Below are positions 1 to 13,100 of a DNA stretch of 64,000 nt, piece after piece. How positions within the stretch are numbered: the stretch's first letter is position 1; the number at the start of each line of letters is the position of its first letter. Both the position numbers and the translations under genes were made by a program. Location of the stretch: the NCBI GenBank assembly GCA_003342895.1, contig PTFA01000196.1:1638700-1702699 (forward strand). The letters are read 5' to 3'. Below the pieces are notes generated by a model. That model made no database searches, was not told the origin of the DNA, and saw only the letters and a list, made by a program, of their open reading frames with translations. Source of the stretch: Casuarius casuarius. Its lineage: Eukaryota > Chordata > Aves > Casuariiformes > Casuariidae.

Positions 1-3000
1 ACACCCACCAAGTTTTAGTAAGCCTGTGGTGCCTTTAACTATATACCTTCTCAGGAGGAGGTCTAGGAGAGAAAATGTAGGGAAAACAGCATGAAGAACT
101 TCTGATGTAAATGTATATTCGTCTTAGCTTCAAGATTCTCTGTAGCTCTTCTCTGAAAAGAGTTATTTTTGATTATTTTCATCTTTGAACTTCAGAAATG
201 GTACCCCTAACAATGAGATTCTTTACCTGCTGTAGGCTAAAAGTACAGTAACAGCTTCTTCACTTGTCAGGATGATGTATCTTAGGCCATTTACTTCACT
301 GCTAGTGTTAACTTATTGACATCAAACCTGGGAGATACTACAGTAACATGTTGGACCTGCTTTTATAGAACTGAACTTTTTTGGTTGTTGTTGTTACCCT
401 GCATGAATATTTGCCTTAACAAAAAGCTTTTTCAGTAGTTGAAGGCCGTACTTTGTGCAGTGACAGGGCAGCCGTCTGTGGAAATGGGTATTGTAATCAG
501 AGTGGGAGGATTTATAGGTTTGTGTTTTTCTGTGGAACCTGAAACATTTGTGGAATTGAATAATTTAGATGAATACAGATGAAAAATTTAAGTGAGCTAC
601 ACCTAGTAAGTAGAACTTTGTACAGACAGTTTTTAGAGGAATAATGATTCAAACATTAGACCCGTTGAATAATCCTGTGTATGAATAACTGTTTGACTCA
701 TATGCACATAGTCCAATATTACTTAGGCTAAATATGGCCTTTCCGTAGCTGGATGGGCAAATATCATGGTTCTCATATCTTAGGAATTTAAAAAGGAAAA
801 AAAATCCTAAAAGATGCAACAGTATTAGCTGTTTCACCAGTCGGGGGGGAGAAAAGTCATGAGTTATAATTGAACAAAAAGTCCATGGTTCAATACGTTT
901 TTTTGTGAATTTGAAGGATGAAGGGGTTTATTAACTCAAGCTTCTAAGAAACAAGACATACTTATTCTGCCTATCTTTTCTTCTCTGACTTTTGAATTTT
1001 TTGGTCAATTGCAGTTACATTTTATTGAAACAGAAGTCTGTAACATGGTCCGCTATTTCTACATTATTAAATATGGTGAATAGTTTTTTTTAGGAGGGCT
1101 ATGTACTGGTGGATGGAACATGTACTGTTACAAGTGTTAAAAACTTGTATTAAAAGAGTAGCACTTTGGGGTTTGAATCTCATGCTTAGTTTATAAATGC
1201 ATGTAAGTTTTGGGGGTTTTTTTGTTTTTGGTTTTTTTTTTAAGGAGAAAATATTCAGAACTGACCAATATCAGGAAGTAAGGCCTGAGATACTTATAAG
1301 GAATTTTTTTCAGTAGGTGGCTTTTTAATAGATTATCTGTTTTCTGAAAGGGTTGGCACTGTCTGTATTTCAGAGAATGAAAATTCAGAGGCTTTGTCTC
1401 TTAGGATATCATGTTTTCTTCATTTAGCAAGTGACTTAAGTGTGGCTTGAGGACTTGCTTTTATCTAGGTTTTATTGTGTTGTTTGTAGCTGATACTATG
1501 TCACCAATGAAACTCAAGGTAGGTCCCAGCAAAATTTGCCCTGCTTTCAAAGAACTACAGCATTTAATAGTAACTGTTTTTAAAGCTATTTATGATGTTT
1601 GTAGGTTCTGTTGCTGATGAGCCTTCTTTTTTTTTTATTCACACAGTACTTAGACCTAAAGTTTCTTAAGAGAATTTCTTATGAGTGTAATTGAGCAGTG
1701 CGATTTTGACTTCTTTTGATGACAGCTGTAATGCCACTAATGATAAAATTAAGAAAATTTTAAAAAGTGGTGAGAATAGCATCCAGGGCTCTTCTGATTA
1801 TGCTGTTTGCCACAAATGCCCTTGGTTGTTCTGCCTTCATTCCTTGTTTTTTCCACTTCTATCAAAAGAGACACATTTTCATTTCCTCTGAATCATACTC
1901 AAGTGTACATCCATAATTCTGACATCACACTCTTCTAAGGTAATAACATGCTGTTAGACCTTTAATGTCACTGTAAGTCTGATAAGGTATCCTGGGCTTG
2001 TTGAGGTTAAATTGTGCATCTGAGTCATTAAGGGGAAGTAGAGGTCTGCAGCTTAGGTGATCTGAGAGCGTAGATTGGAATCAGGGTCTTAAGGGCCACA
2101 GAGAGTAGAGAAAAGTTAACTGAGAAGGAACTACCTGTAATGAAGGTAGTGTCTCTGACTTTCCTGTAATACGTCGCATTACTTGCATTGCAGTCCAGTG
2201 TCTTGGTTAGGCAGTCAATGGCAGACGTTAGCTTCTCTGGCAGCAATGACTAGAAAAAGCAGTGACAAATATGTTGTGAATTTTCATGCTCCATTCAGAA
2301 CTACCTCTTTGGGGGTTGAAAAAAGAAAGAGCTTTTGATTAAAGACAACCAGGGCTCTAGAGTTGTTTAGTCCGACAGAACTGCAGACAACCAGGGAAAA
2401 ATATTGAAGTGTAACTAGAATGCTAAGCAATTTTCAAGTAATCTACGAATGTCTGGAATATTAAAAAAAGGGGGGAGGAATTTAATTATGCTCTACTAAA
2501 AGCAACTGCGTATCTCTATGAAGTTTGCTATAGTAAGGCTGAAGCCTTGCCTTACCTGTAAAGCACAGTTTATTCTTGAAGTTTTAGGGTGTCTCTACAA
2601 CCTATGATCTTGCTGGAAATTCCTTGCTTTGGAAACCAAGGATAAGTTATAGTTGAATATTTTTGAAATCGCTAAATGTTTGCAGTTTGATTTTTGGGGG
2701 GTGGGGTCTTCTTTTGGGACAATAATTGGTGATTTTGATACTAAAGATATTAGAGGTCAGGCAATTGTGATATATTTCTACTTTCATGTTGAAAGATACT
2801 TGGTGAACAATGCGAGAAGCTTGAAGCTTTCAGATTGAGGCATGCAGCACTGAAAATGTACGTGAAAATGTGAAGAACTGGAATATTATAAAGTTTGTCC
2901 TAGACAATTTTGCTGTAATGGTGGCTTTCCCTTTTTAGCTTCACTATGATTCATTGACTAAACATGTGGTCTCAAATTATAGCCTTATTTAAACTAAAGA

Positions 3001-6000
3001 GATACCCTGCGCTGATGGGGGCAAAGTCCTTTTCTAGAATTTTACTACATTATAAAATGTTGGCTTTAATGCGTGTTATGAAAATTGATTTGTTTAGTAG
3101 AGACTTGAAGATGGTTAGAAAATATCATCAAAATTGCCATATAGAATTTACCTTTTTTGCTTCTCTATTTCTATTAATGTTGTCTAGACAAAAAGTGACA
3201 TTTTGCATTAATGCTGAAATATGTAGCCTGCTACATTTCTTTCATAAAACACTGAAGTAGTTACCTGAAATGCTGCCCTTCTGAGTGATTTCGGTGGCAA
3301 GTATAATCAGTTCTCCAGTGATGGACCAAATAGTACAGCCCCATGTTGACTTAATTATTGTTGCATAAAGCTAGTGGGGTTTTGGTACATTTTGACTTGC
3401 TTATAGCTTATATAAAAATTAATTTTGTTTTAAACTGTTGTCTTACAGGCTTGTTATATTAGTGTTGTTGTCAAAGATACAGTTACTTTGTAGAATTTGG
3501 AAAGGTAGGGTTGGAGGGGACGGAGAGTAACAAAATCCTGGAAAGAGATTTTTAGGTTGATTAGACTTGCTTCCATTTTTCTAGATGTGTTGGAATTATC
3601 ATTCTAGGATAGTTGGATATGGGGGAACCTATAACTGGCACCTTCTGTTTAAATTTGTCTTGCCCTGCTCCAGGTTTCCCATTTTTCTTCAATCTCGCCT
3701 GAAAACAGGTACCTTTAACTTGCGTATGTTACACTGGGACAACAAACCCACTGTCATTAGGGCAAAAATCATACATCACTATATCCTTTAACATGCTAAT
3801 CCCATGCAGCTGTTGCCCCACGCATGCCCACAGTAGTACTGTAGTCTAATGGGTTGAACAAAAGATTAAAATCAAAAGCTTTTCTTTTCTAATTTTGCAT
3901 GATTTTTTGTCTTGCCCACCTTGCCTAATTCTTCCCCTGTGTTTGCATCTGTAAAACAGGAGTATGGTGAGAAATAATACTTTGTTATATTTCGCAGATG
4001 CTGATGACTGTACTTAGTCAATTTTAAGTACTATGAAGACATATACTTGTGCTACTAAAGGCTTGTGAAAAGTAAAACTCATTTTAAGGAAAACAGGAAG
4101 GAGTCTGAATGTGAAGTCTAAAATTAGTTGATGCACGCTTAGTGCCAGCTTCTGTCTCACGCTTATTAAATCTTCTAACACACGGCTTTATTTTGCCCCA
4201 TGCGTTGGAAGGGAGCTCCTTATAGGAAGGAGCATTGAAAGAAATTTGAGGTAACTTTGTAGAAATTTCCAGCTCTTACAAAAAGAACTCAGTAGTGGTT
4301 GGGCTGCTCTTTTCCTGAGTATGCTGCTTTGCATGCTGACCAATATGGTTTCATTATTACCTTGTACTCTTGTATTTCTCCTTTTTCTTCCAGTATTCTC
4401 TGCACCTGAATTCAGGCTTCTGCTTCATTGATGAACCAATTTACATTGAAGCAATAAATATTTCAATTGCTTAAAAACTTTCTAAGTAACTATAGAGCAT
4501 AAAATTAGAAGGAATCATTGTCATCATCTGTTCACTCTACTCTTAACATAAATTAGGGGTGATACCTAATTAACTTTTCTGACTCAGAAACACATCTGTA
4601 AGTGGGGACTGGCTGATTTTCTGAAAAGAACTTTAGCAGTCAGGCCTCTTCACTGGTGTCAGTTAAATCTTGCAACGGAGGGTAATCTGGTGATGTTTCT
4701 GTTACACTAGGCTGAATTTATCTAGCTTTGAATTCCAGCCACTGACTCTTGTTATAGTTTTGTCCTTCAGACTGTTGAGGGTTATCAAATTCTAGTTCTC
4801 CATGCAAGGACTTGAACTGATATTGTTCTACCCTGTGTGTTTCTCATAGACAAAGCTTCTAGAGCATTTTGCTGTAAGGGGATATTTTCTAACAGATTTT
4901 TTTGTTGTTCTTATCTCAGCTACTTACTTGAATTTTGGATGTATTCTAGATGAAGTACTGGTCATGCGCCTTCTGAGCACAAAGGTAATATGGCTGCCCA
5001 GCTAAATACTCATTTAACATGTTTGGGAATTCTGTTCACTGTTGTGCTTGTTATGTTACATAAGAATCTCATGTTTAAATGATTACCCGCTATGGTTTTC
5101 GAACCTGCTGATATGGCTTCTTTCAGGTAAATGTAAAGTTACGCATCTATAAACCGAGCTGAAATTTGTTTAGGGTTTTTTGCTTATTCCTATACTACCA
5201 AACCGTATCACTGACCTAACTTTTTGATTATTTACTGCTTTCTCAATCTTTGTATGATGCACTCTTTTTTCTTTTTCTTTTAGAATTATGGTGAAAATAT
5301 GTACTTTGATGCCAGGAATCCAGCTCTACTAGAATCTAACCCTCCAGTTGCTTGACGATACCTGTCCGCAGTTGAATACCGGGACCCATCAGGTAGCCAA
5401 CTTACAATCTGTTCAGTGTATGCTATTTTACTTTTATGTTCTAGTTTGTTACTCAAGGTATCATAGAGTGTGAAGTCAGATGTATACTGAAGGCTGCCTA
5501 TTTTAGGGCAGTATCATCATCAACCAAATTTGATACCCTAAGAAAATCGTAAACTAATTGGAGAGTGGCAGTATTTCCTCAAACCTCTATTTGGGTTGAC
5601 AGATTTCCTCAGCCTAATTCTTAGGTAGAAGAATTTAAACATTATGTTACTTCTTTTGGGACTCACGTAGTACGATGATTTACAGGTTCTTGTGGGGTTT
5701 TTTTCTTTCTTTTTTTTTTTTTTTAATAAAGCCATATATTTTTTTCCCAATGTCTAGTGGTTTCAGTTAGTAAATCTGCTTAAGATACATGGACTTATGT
5801 AACCAAGAACCCAAAGGAGTGATATGATTGTGTCATACCTGGTTACCTTTGATACCCAAGGCAAAATGAGTAAATTTTCATTTATAGCTGGATTACTGAG
5901 ACTGTCCTTTTAGAAGATTGCTGAGATTAGTTCTGAGCATGAGGCTGTGGTCCTGTAGCATAATCCAGTCTCTGCCATCATGTCCCCCCCTTTTTTTAGC

Positions 6001-9000
6001 TGCTATAGGCCTTGGGTTATGTCTTTCTTTACTTCTGTCATTGCTTTGTGTGATGAGGATTATTAGTAGCTATTTATATCTGATTTTGTTGAATAAAGTT
6101 TCATAGCAGCTTTGAAATATGCATATGCTAATCATGATATTTACTTTTACATCTGCCTCTTATAATCTGCATATTGTATGCTCTAAATTTTTTTAATTGT
6201 AGGATTCTACTTGTTTGTTTAAATTGGATCATTGCAACATTAAATATTAGACTATTCCAATAAAAATTCTAACTTTGAGTTCAGTTCTCTTTGGGCAAAT
6301 AAGCTGTTGGTAGCAAAGGGAGAACTAACTAAAATAATTGGGTGCTATTCTTTCTTAAGTGAGGTTTAGAATTTCACTTCTTTTAAAGTCTCATCATCAG
6401 TATTAAATAACTCAAAGTACCATATCTGATTGAAGTTATTGTTGAGTGAAAGAACACTCTTAAAGCTCAGTGTTGTGAGACAGTATTATGTTGACTGTCT
6501 TTCTGTTTACTCGCCATGTGACTGTGTATTGAAATCGTGTTCCAGCAAGTTCTTTATGCTGTAGATTATCTCCCAAATCATTCCTATAGGGCAATGATTG
6601 GGGAAGTAGAACTGTGTGCTGTCTGCCTTACAGTTCCATCAAGTCATATCTGATAACTGCATAATATAGAAATACGTGTGTAGCATAAATGCATTAAGGT
6701 TGATGTCTGCATGTTGCTTTGTCAGAAAACTGTCATCTTCAGGATGAGAGATCTTTCCAGTTTCTCAGTCATGCACATCTGAGCAGAGACTACCAGCTAT
6801 TGGCATTTTTGCCTGCTGTAATTGGCTTGGCCTGAGCTTTACACAGTAAAGAAGCGGCTGTGTCCCGGTTTCCTCTTTGGGAAGTGTTCTTTGGAAGTCT
6901 CGAGCAATGTACCAGATACACCTTGGTAACTGGTGTGAGGTGAGGTTAGGAAACCTCTGTCAGCAAAGTCAGAGGTCAGCACCTTGGTGAGAAGTGTAGC
7001 TGCAGCTCTTCATGGGCAGAAAGTTGGTGACACGTTTTTTAGAATGCTGTTTTGGCCAGAACACTCTTTGAGGGGACTTCCTCTATCATACCAGACTCTA
7101 ATGACTCTGAAACTAGTTGCTGAGGGGAAAAAAAGGAAGTCTGAGCTAGCCTGTTTCCCTTGGCTGACTGACATGAAAAGAAAATGGTCACTGTTCTTTT
7201 TCTCTGTCTGTTCTCCAGATTCATCTTCCCCATAAGCAGCAGTCTATTGCTGATTCTACTAAATGTTAAGGTGTTTGAGCTTCTGTAGGTCAAGAATGCT
7301 TTACATTTGCATAATTCCTTCAAAGGCATTTCAGACTACTTTACTATTGATCAGTGATAAGTATAGGAAATGGAGAGAGGCCTTTGAGCACACTGGTCCA
7401 CCTTTCTGTATTGTCAAGACCTTGCAATAAGACCTCTTTAATGAATGATGAACAAAATTTTACAGAGCAAGAAGCAATTTTCTGAGGGACCATACAGTTT
7501 CACCAGAGATTTGCTGTGGTTTGTCTTGCTGTCTGTGGTTTGTTTAGCCTTTCTTTTGATGAGTAGCCACTAAAAATGATCCAGCTTGCATAACAGTGAC
7601 TTCTGAAAGCTTACTATTCAGAGTTCCCTTAAAGCAGATTTCTCCACTCTGAGGCAGTTCATGAGGCAGAACTATGTCATATGTTTCTCTGAAATGATTC
7701 ATTGCTTGCAGTGGAAGTGGTAGTTAAATGCTTCCAACTCTCTACTGATTTTAATTTGAAATGATTGCTCTTTGTGGCCTTACGTAAGTTCCTGTGCAGT
7801 TGTTTAGTGACAAGCAAGCAACTTCACTGGCTTTTCTTTATGTGTATATATATATATTTTTATTTATTTATTATGTGTGTGTATAATTAAAACACTTTGT
7901 TCTTGAGACAAAAATTGAAAGGGCATTTTTAGTATGAAGTTTTACAGACTGTTAAAACAAAGGGCATACCTCATTATCCTTCTCCTTTTACTTTATGTTG
8001 ATAAGCTAATAAATTGCTGAACTAATGCCGTGTAATCAAATCTATCCCTGGTGATCTGGGTGTACTGGATTGCAGCTGAGAGGAAAATAACCATACAGCA
8101 AAGGCACAGAACATTACTAAGTCTAGAGGCTTTTAGAGTGGGCCGTAAGGAAGAGGTTGACTTCCGTGAGGTTGATGTCACGGGACTTCGATTGCAGGCC
8201 TCCAAGAAGGAAGAAAGGAAGCAAAAGCAATAGGGGTGAATGAATGAATGATATTTGGAGTTTCACACATGAGGTTCTGGAAACCCATTGAGGAAAGAGC
8301 TGATGAAGTGGGTTATTTGGGATGAAAATTCTGCATGATCGTGTCGAAGAAGCTGAGCTGAAATGCAATTGCAATAAGACTAATTTTACTTTGTTGCCTA
8401 AAATAGATGATAAAAAAGCAAGATCAAACCTCTCTGTAGTAAGGATGTGGTTGACTCGAGTGAAATTAGCATTCTCTTTTCTGGGTAAATTATGCATATT
8501 TAAGAAATTGCTACAGTGTGTGGGCTTAGAAGGAGATGGCAGGAATATTTGCACGGGTCAGTTAGAGGCACTGTTTCATTAAAGTTGAGTGGGGTAAATA
8601 CTGTACCTGTCTTGTACGTTTTGTGAAAAGAAGGCAGTTGGGAAAAGTGCAAGAATGTGTGGATCATGGTGTTACAACCTTCTTCCTTGCATCCATGTAT
8701 TGCTTCTGCTGCCATACTTCGTGGTTGCTCTAAGCTGGTGTGGCTGGTTTAAGAAGTAATCAAATGGTAGTTCAATCTCAAGTTGCTTGTGCAGGGAGGT
8801 TCTCTGTGGGAGGGGGGATAAATGTTTGTACAGCCATACAGTGAACCAGGTCAGGGAACTTACCTGGGTTAAGAGTGACCTAGGGAAACAGGGAGGTTTT
8901 TAGTCTGGATCTTTATTCTAGTTCAGTTTGCTTTGTGCCTATGTGAATGCTTGTCCTGCTCTAAGGGGGAGGAGGAGATGGCATGGGAATAGAAGCAAAG

Positions 9001-9266
9001 TGGAAAGAAAATAGATGTTATAACAGCTATTTGCTCAATGGGATAGGCTAAACAGACAGTTTGAAACAACTTCACTAATGTGCAGTAATAATACTGATGT
9101 GTTACTTCTGCACATTAGTTCTTTTTGTTAATAATTTGCCTGTGTAACAATTTTATCCTTATCTTCCAGAAAACAATACCTTGCCCTAATACCTCTTGTG
9201 CACTGTTTTTTTTAATGCTCAGCTTCTTTTTCTTCTTCTATTTAATTCATTTTATTTATTTTTTAG
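1..9266. other. AT-rich non-coding region, probably MYO9B 5' leader intron
   Basis: No CpG island, no long conserved ORF and no recognised gene. The next feature is the acceptor at 9266 of the first MYO9B coding exon, so the region is most simply its upstream intron. Two small blocks with splice-like borders (1490-1518 and 5284-5392) are discussed as findings; neither is recognised. A TA/TG dinucleotide tract lies at about 7843-7885. Confidence 0.6.
7843..7885. repeat. TA/TG-rich simple repeat
   Basis: Short run of alternating TG and TA followed by ATTT units and TG units, in the presumed leader intron. A microsatellite with no further sign of function. Confidence 0.7.
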
Positions 9267-10160
9267 ACAATGGGCACTGCATATTAAGCTGAGGTGGAAG
9301 ACTGAAGCCCATTTGGGGGCAGAATGAGTTTAAAAGATGCTGACAGTGCAGTTTGCCAGGCAAAGGCAGCCTATAATCTTCATATTTACCCCCAGCTCTC
9401 AACAGAAAGTGCTCCCTGCTGCAAAGTGACAGCAACCAAGGACAGCACATCTTCAGATGTCATCAAGGATGTGATTAATATCTTAAACCTGGATGTCTCA
9501 AAACATTATGTGCTCGTGGAGGTGAAAGAAGCAGGTGGTGAAGAATGGGTACTTGATATAAACGATTCTCCTGTTCATAGGGTTTTACTTTGGCCTCGTC
9601 GTGCTCAGGATGAGCATCCTCAAAAGGATGGGTACTACTTTCTTTTGCAAGAAAGGAACACTGATGGGACTATCAAATATGTCCAGATGCAACTGCTATC
9701 CAAGGAGACGGATGCTCGGCGATTGGTTGAAAGGGGTTTTCTTCCCTGGCATCAGGAGGACTTTGATGACTTGTGCAATCTCCCCAACTTAACAGAGACA
9801 ACACTTCTAGAAAATCTCAAATGCCGCTTTCTAAAACACAAAATTTATACTTACGCAGGAAGTATTTTGATTGCAATAAACCCCTTCAAATTCCTGCCCA
9901 TTTATAATCCTAAATACGTCAAGATGTATGAGAATCATCAGCTTGGGAAGCTGGAGCCTCATATTTTTGCCATTGCTGATGTGGCTTATCACACAATGCT
10001 TAAAAAACACGTCAATCAGTGCATAGTTATATCAGGTGAAAGTGGGTCTGGAAAAACTCAAAGCACAAACTTCTTAATTCACTGCCTCACGGCACTAAGC
10101 CAGAAAGGGTACGCAAGTGGTGTGGAGAGGACTATTCTTGGAGCTGGACCAGTTCTGGAG
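9267..10160 (+). CDS. MYO9B: MYO9B first coding exon: leader end, RA domain, P-loop
   Basis: An acceptor (T-rich tract ending TTTTAG at 9266) opens the exon. 57 nt of 5' leader precede the ATG at 9324. The 279 encoded residues contain the Ras-associating domain typical of class IX (about 15-114), including the conserved stretch [20 protein letters not shown], then the motor N-terminus. The nucleotide-binding P-loop GESGSGKT is at residues 238-245. The exon ends in phase 0 after GAGPVLE with donor GTAAAT. The following intron (10161-17967) is the longest in the part of the gene seen here. Confidence 0.96.
9270..9287 (+). promoter_or_regulatory. Short upstream ORF in the MYO9B leader
   Basis: ATG at 9270, three bases into the exon, opens a five-codon frame (M-G-T-A-Y) closed by TAA. 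The stop is 36 nt before the main ATG at 9324. Its -3 base is the first base of the exon, A, so its start context is fair. Any mRNA that includes the full exon carries it; whether it affects translation is inference. Confidence 0.5.
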
Positions 10161-13100
10161 GTAAATTTATGCTAAAACTGCTTTTCCAAAAGCTGCTTCT
10201 TGAAAATTTCCAATAACTGCTGTTGAATACTAATTTTGAGAGTGTTTTGAGAGTCACTTGCTTGGTGTAGACTTTAAATATCTCTGGGCTGCATTGGTGT
10301 TTGGCTCTGTTGCGGAACTGCTTCTAATTGATTTTCCTCAGTTCATACTTCCTTGCAGCTGACTTCCTGTAGCTTTTAATTGATATTTGACTTAACTTTC
10401 CACAACTAGACGTTAATATTCTGGGACAGAGGTTACTTGTGTTCTCCCTCTTCAAGTTCTGATGCCATTTGAATCAAGCTGAAATTATGAGTAAAATGTT
10501 TTCACAAATAAATAGTTCCACTGAAATATTAACTGCTTAGTGTAATTATGCCATTGTGTGTAAGCATGTCCTGTAGCTTTTTTTTTTTTTTTTTTAAATT
10601 AACTTTTCAAGGGAGTTGTTTCCTAGGTATAAATTTTTGCTTTGAAAAGAACAGCATTGTTCGTTGGGGAGAAAGTGTGAGTCAGTTTGGGCTTTTAGTT
10701 AGAACAGTGTTTCCAACAGAAAGCAAAACTAACCACTAGAGTGAAAGGGGTACAACTGGTCTTGCATAAGGTAACAACAGGATAAACTTAAACAGATCTT
10801 GTAGACTGCAGCCTTTCCCTTTTACTCTCTGATCTGAAAGGAAAAACTCTTTGAAATCTTTGCTGGATGTAGTGGTCCCCAGCAATAAAATCAACAGCAA
10901 GGAGTTTGAACAGTGCCTTTGGAATTTTTAAGTTTAAGTATTCTCAAATGTAACAACAACTTCTTTTTTTTTTTTTTTTTTAAGCCAATCATGTGAAAAA
11001 GCAATAAAGTAAATCTAAAATTGTGCTATATTTATAGATGTGATTTGAAAGCTTTTCTTTAAAGAATGAGGAATATATGCAAGTTCTCTTTTGCCTTTCT
11101 TTCTGCTACTTGAAAGCAGAAGTAAAATTGCTTGAGGTTTGTTGGTTGCTGGAGCTCAAGTTTGCTGTTCTAAACACAAAACAGGAAGGGGTCACTGTGG
11201 AAAGCACTGTCTGATCAGCTGATCTTTCTGCATTCGATACAATTAACTGTTTCAGGCCCTGGTCTGCAGGACCTGATAGAGTGGTGTCAAATCCAGGGGA
11301 GTTGAAATCTTGTTGGTTTTTGTGCATATACATTAAAAATTAAAACCCAACTTTGCAGGTGTTTCATCTAAATGTCGTTTAGATCTGAGAATGTTCATGA
11401 AAAGACACGTGTGGTTTTGTACAGTGTGGTTGGTTGGCACGTGTGCTGCAACTCTTCAGACTTCGATTGAGCAATTTAGTAATGCATTTCATGTGAAAAT
11501 AGTCTTGCTAGCTAGAGCTATGCTGAGCAATTGAAAGCTTAGCTTGCAAATTTGACGAACAAATTCTAACCCTGATGTTGGAGTACATATTATCTAAAAT
11601 GTGAGACTCCTGAAATTCTCAGAGAAACTTCTCACTCTGCATCATTGATTCAGTGTAAATTTGCACTTCAGACTATTACAAAAGATGAAGGGTTTTATGA
11701 CAACTAGATATCAAAATATAGAACATCTGTATCATAAAATGATTTCAGAATTGATTGCATGTTTTCATATAAAAGGTATTACTCATTGACTTGACATTAA
11801 GGAGAAAGAAACGTTTTTGAAACTGACAGAGGCCAGGTTAAGATTGGTCTGAGCTAAAGTCAGCCCCTGGGATACCTGTGATTGTGGCACAACTCTGTTA
11901 AGGTAGTAGGAGTAGGATCAATACTTCTCTATTCCCGTAACTTCAGTGTGCATCAAAAAGTGATGCTACAGTGGGTTTAGACTATAGAGAAGTAAAATCA
12001 AGTTATCCAACTTGCTTCGCTGCAGAGCAGAGTCAGTAGACAGTGAAGCTTCCAGGTTTCCCAGCATGGATGCTCCTGTGCAATGCCAGTTATTAAGTGC
12101 AATTTAAAAAGTCAAGACAAATCTTGATCTCAGGGAAGAATGTGTTGAAAGCGCTTACGCTATGGAAGCTGAACTGCTCCTGAACTGGTCACTTTTCTAT
12201 CTAACTATGGTGACTCATCTGGGTTTTTACTTAACGGAACTTAAGTGGAACAAGGAAATTTTTCTTAAACGGGTGTTTTAGGGGATTTTTTGCATGAACA
12301 GTTTTGAAGTGTGCCTGAACTATTTAGAATGTCCTGCTTAATTTTGAAGTTTTAATTTGAGTCCTCATGAAGTGGTTTCCACAAATGAAAATATGGCATC
12401 TTGACTAAAGATAGTCTGATTCCTGTGATATAAAAGCTGTTACATTCTGGCTCAGAACTTCCCCTTTTTAGTGACCTCTTATTTTCCTGACACCTAAATA
12501 AAAAGCATCTGTTAATAGGCTGACCTTTTATAAAAGTTCAAGTATTTCTAGCACAGGAAAGGTGAATTCTGGTAGTGTGGATGGAGGTGAATTTATAAGA
12601 TTATCATCACGTACTTAATACACTTGAAAATGTGTTTCTTAACAAATGCTATTTCTGCGTTGGCTAACTGATCTCTGTCCAAACCTATGAGCAATTTGAA
12701 CATAAACTATATTGTTAATATTTTAGCTCCTTGTTCACAATTTCTAAACTTTGAGGAGTGGAACTACAGCTGTACCATGAAAGGAGATTTGGCCTTAGAT
12801 GTTGCTTGATATTACCTTCTCAGACATCTGAAACATTAAATACACCAAGTCAACACGGTATAGGTTAAAATTGTATATGACACTAGCATAATCGTTGTCA
12901 CGTGCACTGGTGAAAGGAAAGTTGGTCGTGGATTAGTCTCTTGTGCTCAGATGTACTTCTTGCTCAGCTTTGGCACCAGAGTCTGATCTGTTTATGAGGC
13001 TCCCCATTGGCGATCTATTAAACAGTGGTGGTGGCCGTGCAGTTGCCTTAGCTGCGTAGGAATTACTCTTGGAATCTTTCTTGTTTCTCCAGGATACCAC

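Noticed and set aside
8123..8554. 143-codon open frame on the minus strand
   Set aside because: No recognisable domain, no splice or promoter context, inside the presumed MYO9B intron. Length is within chance for 64 kb of AT-rich DNA.
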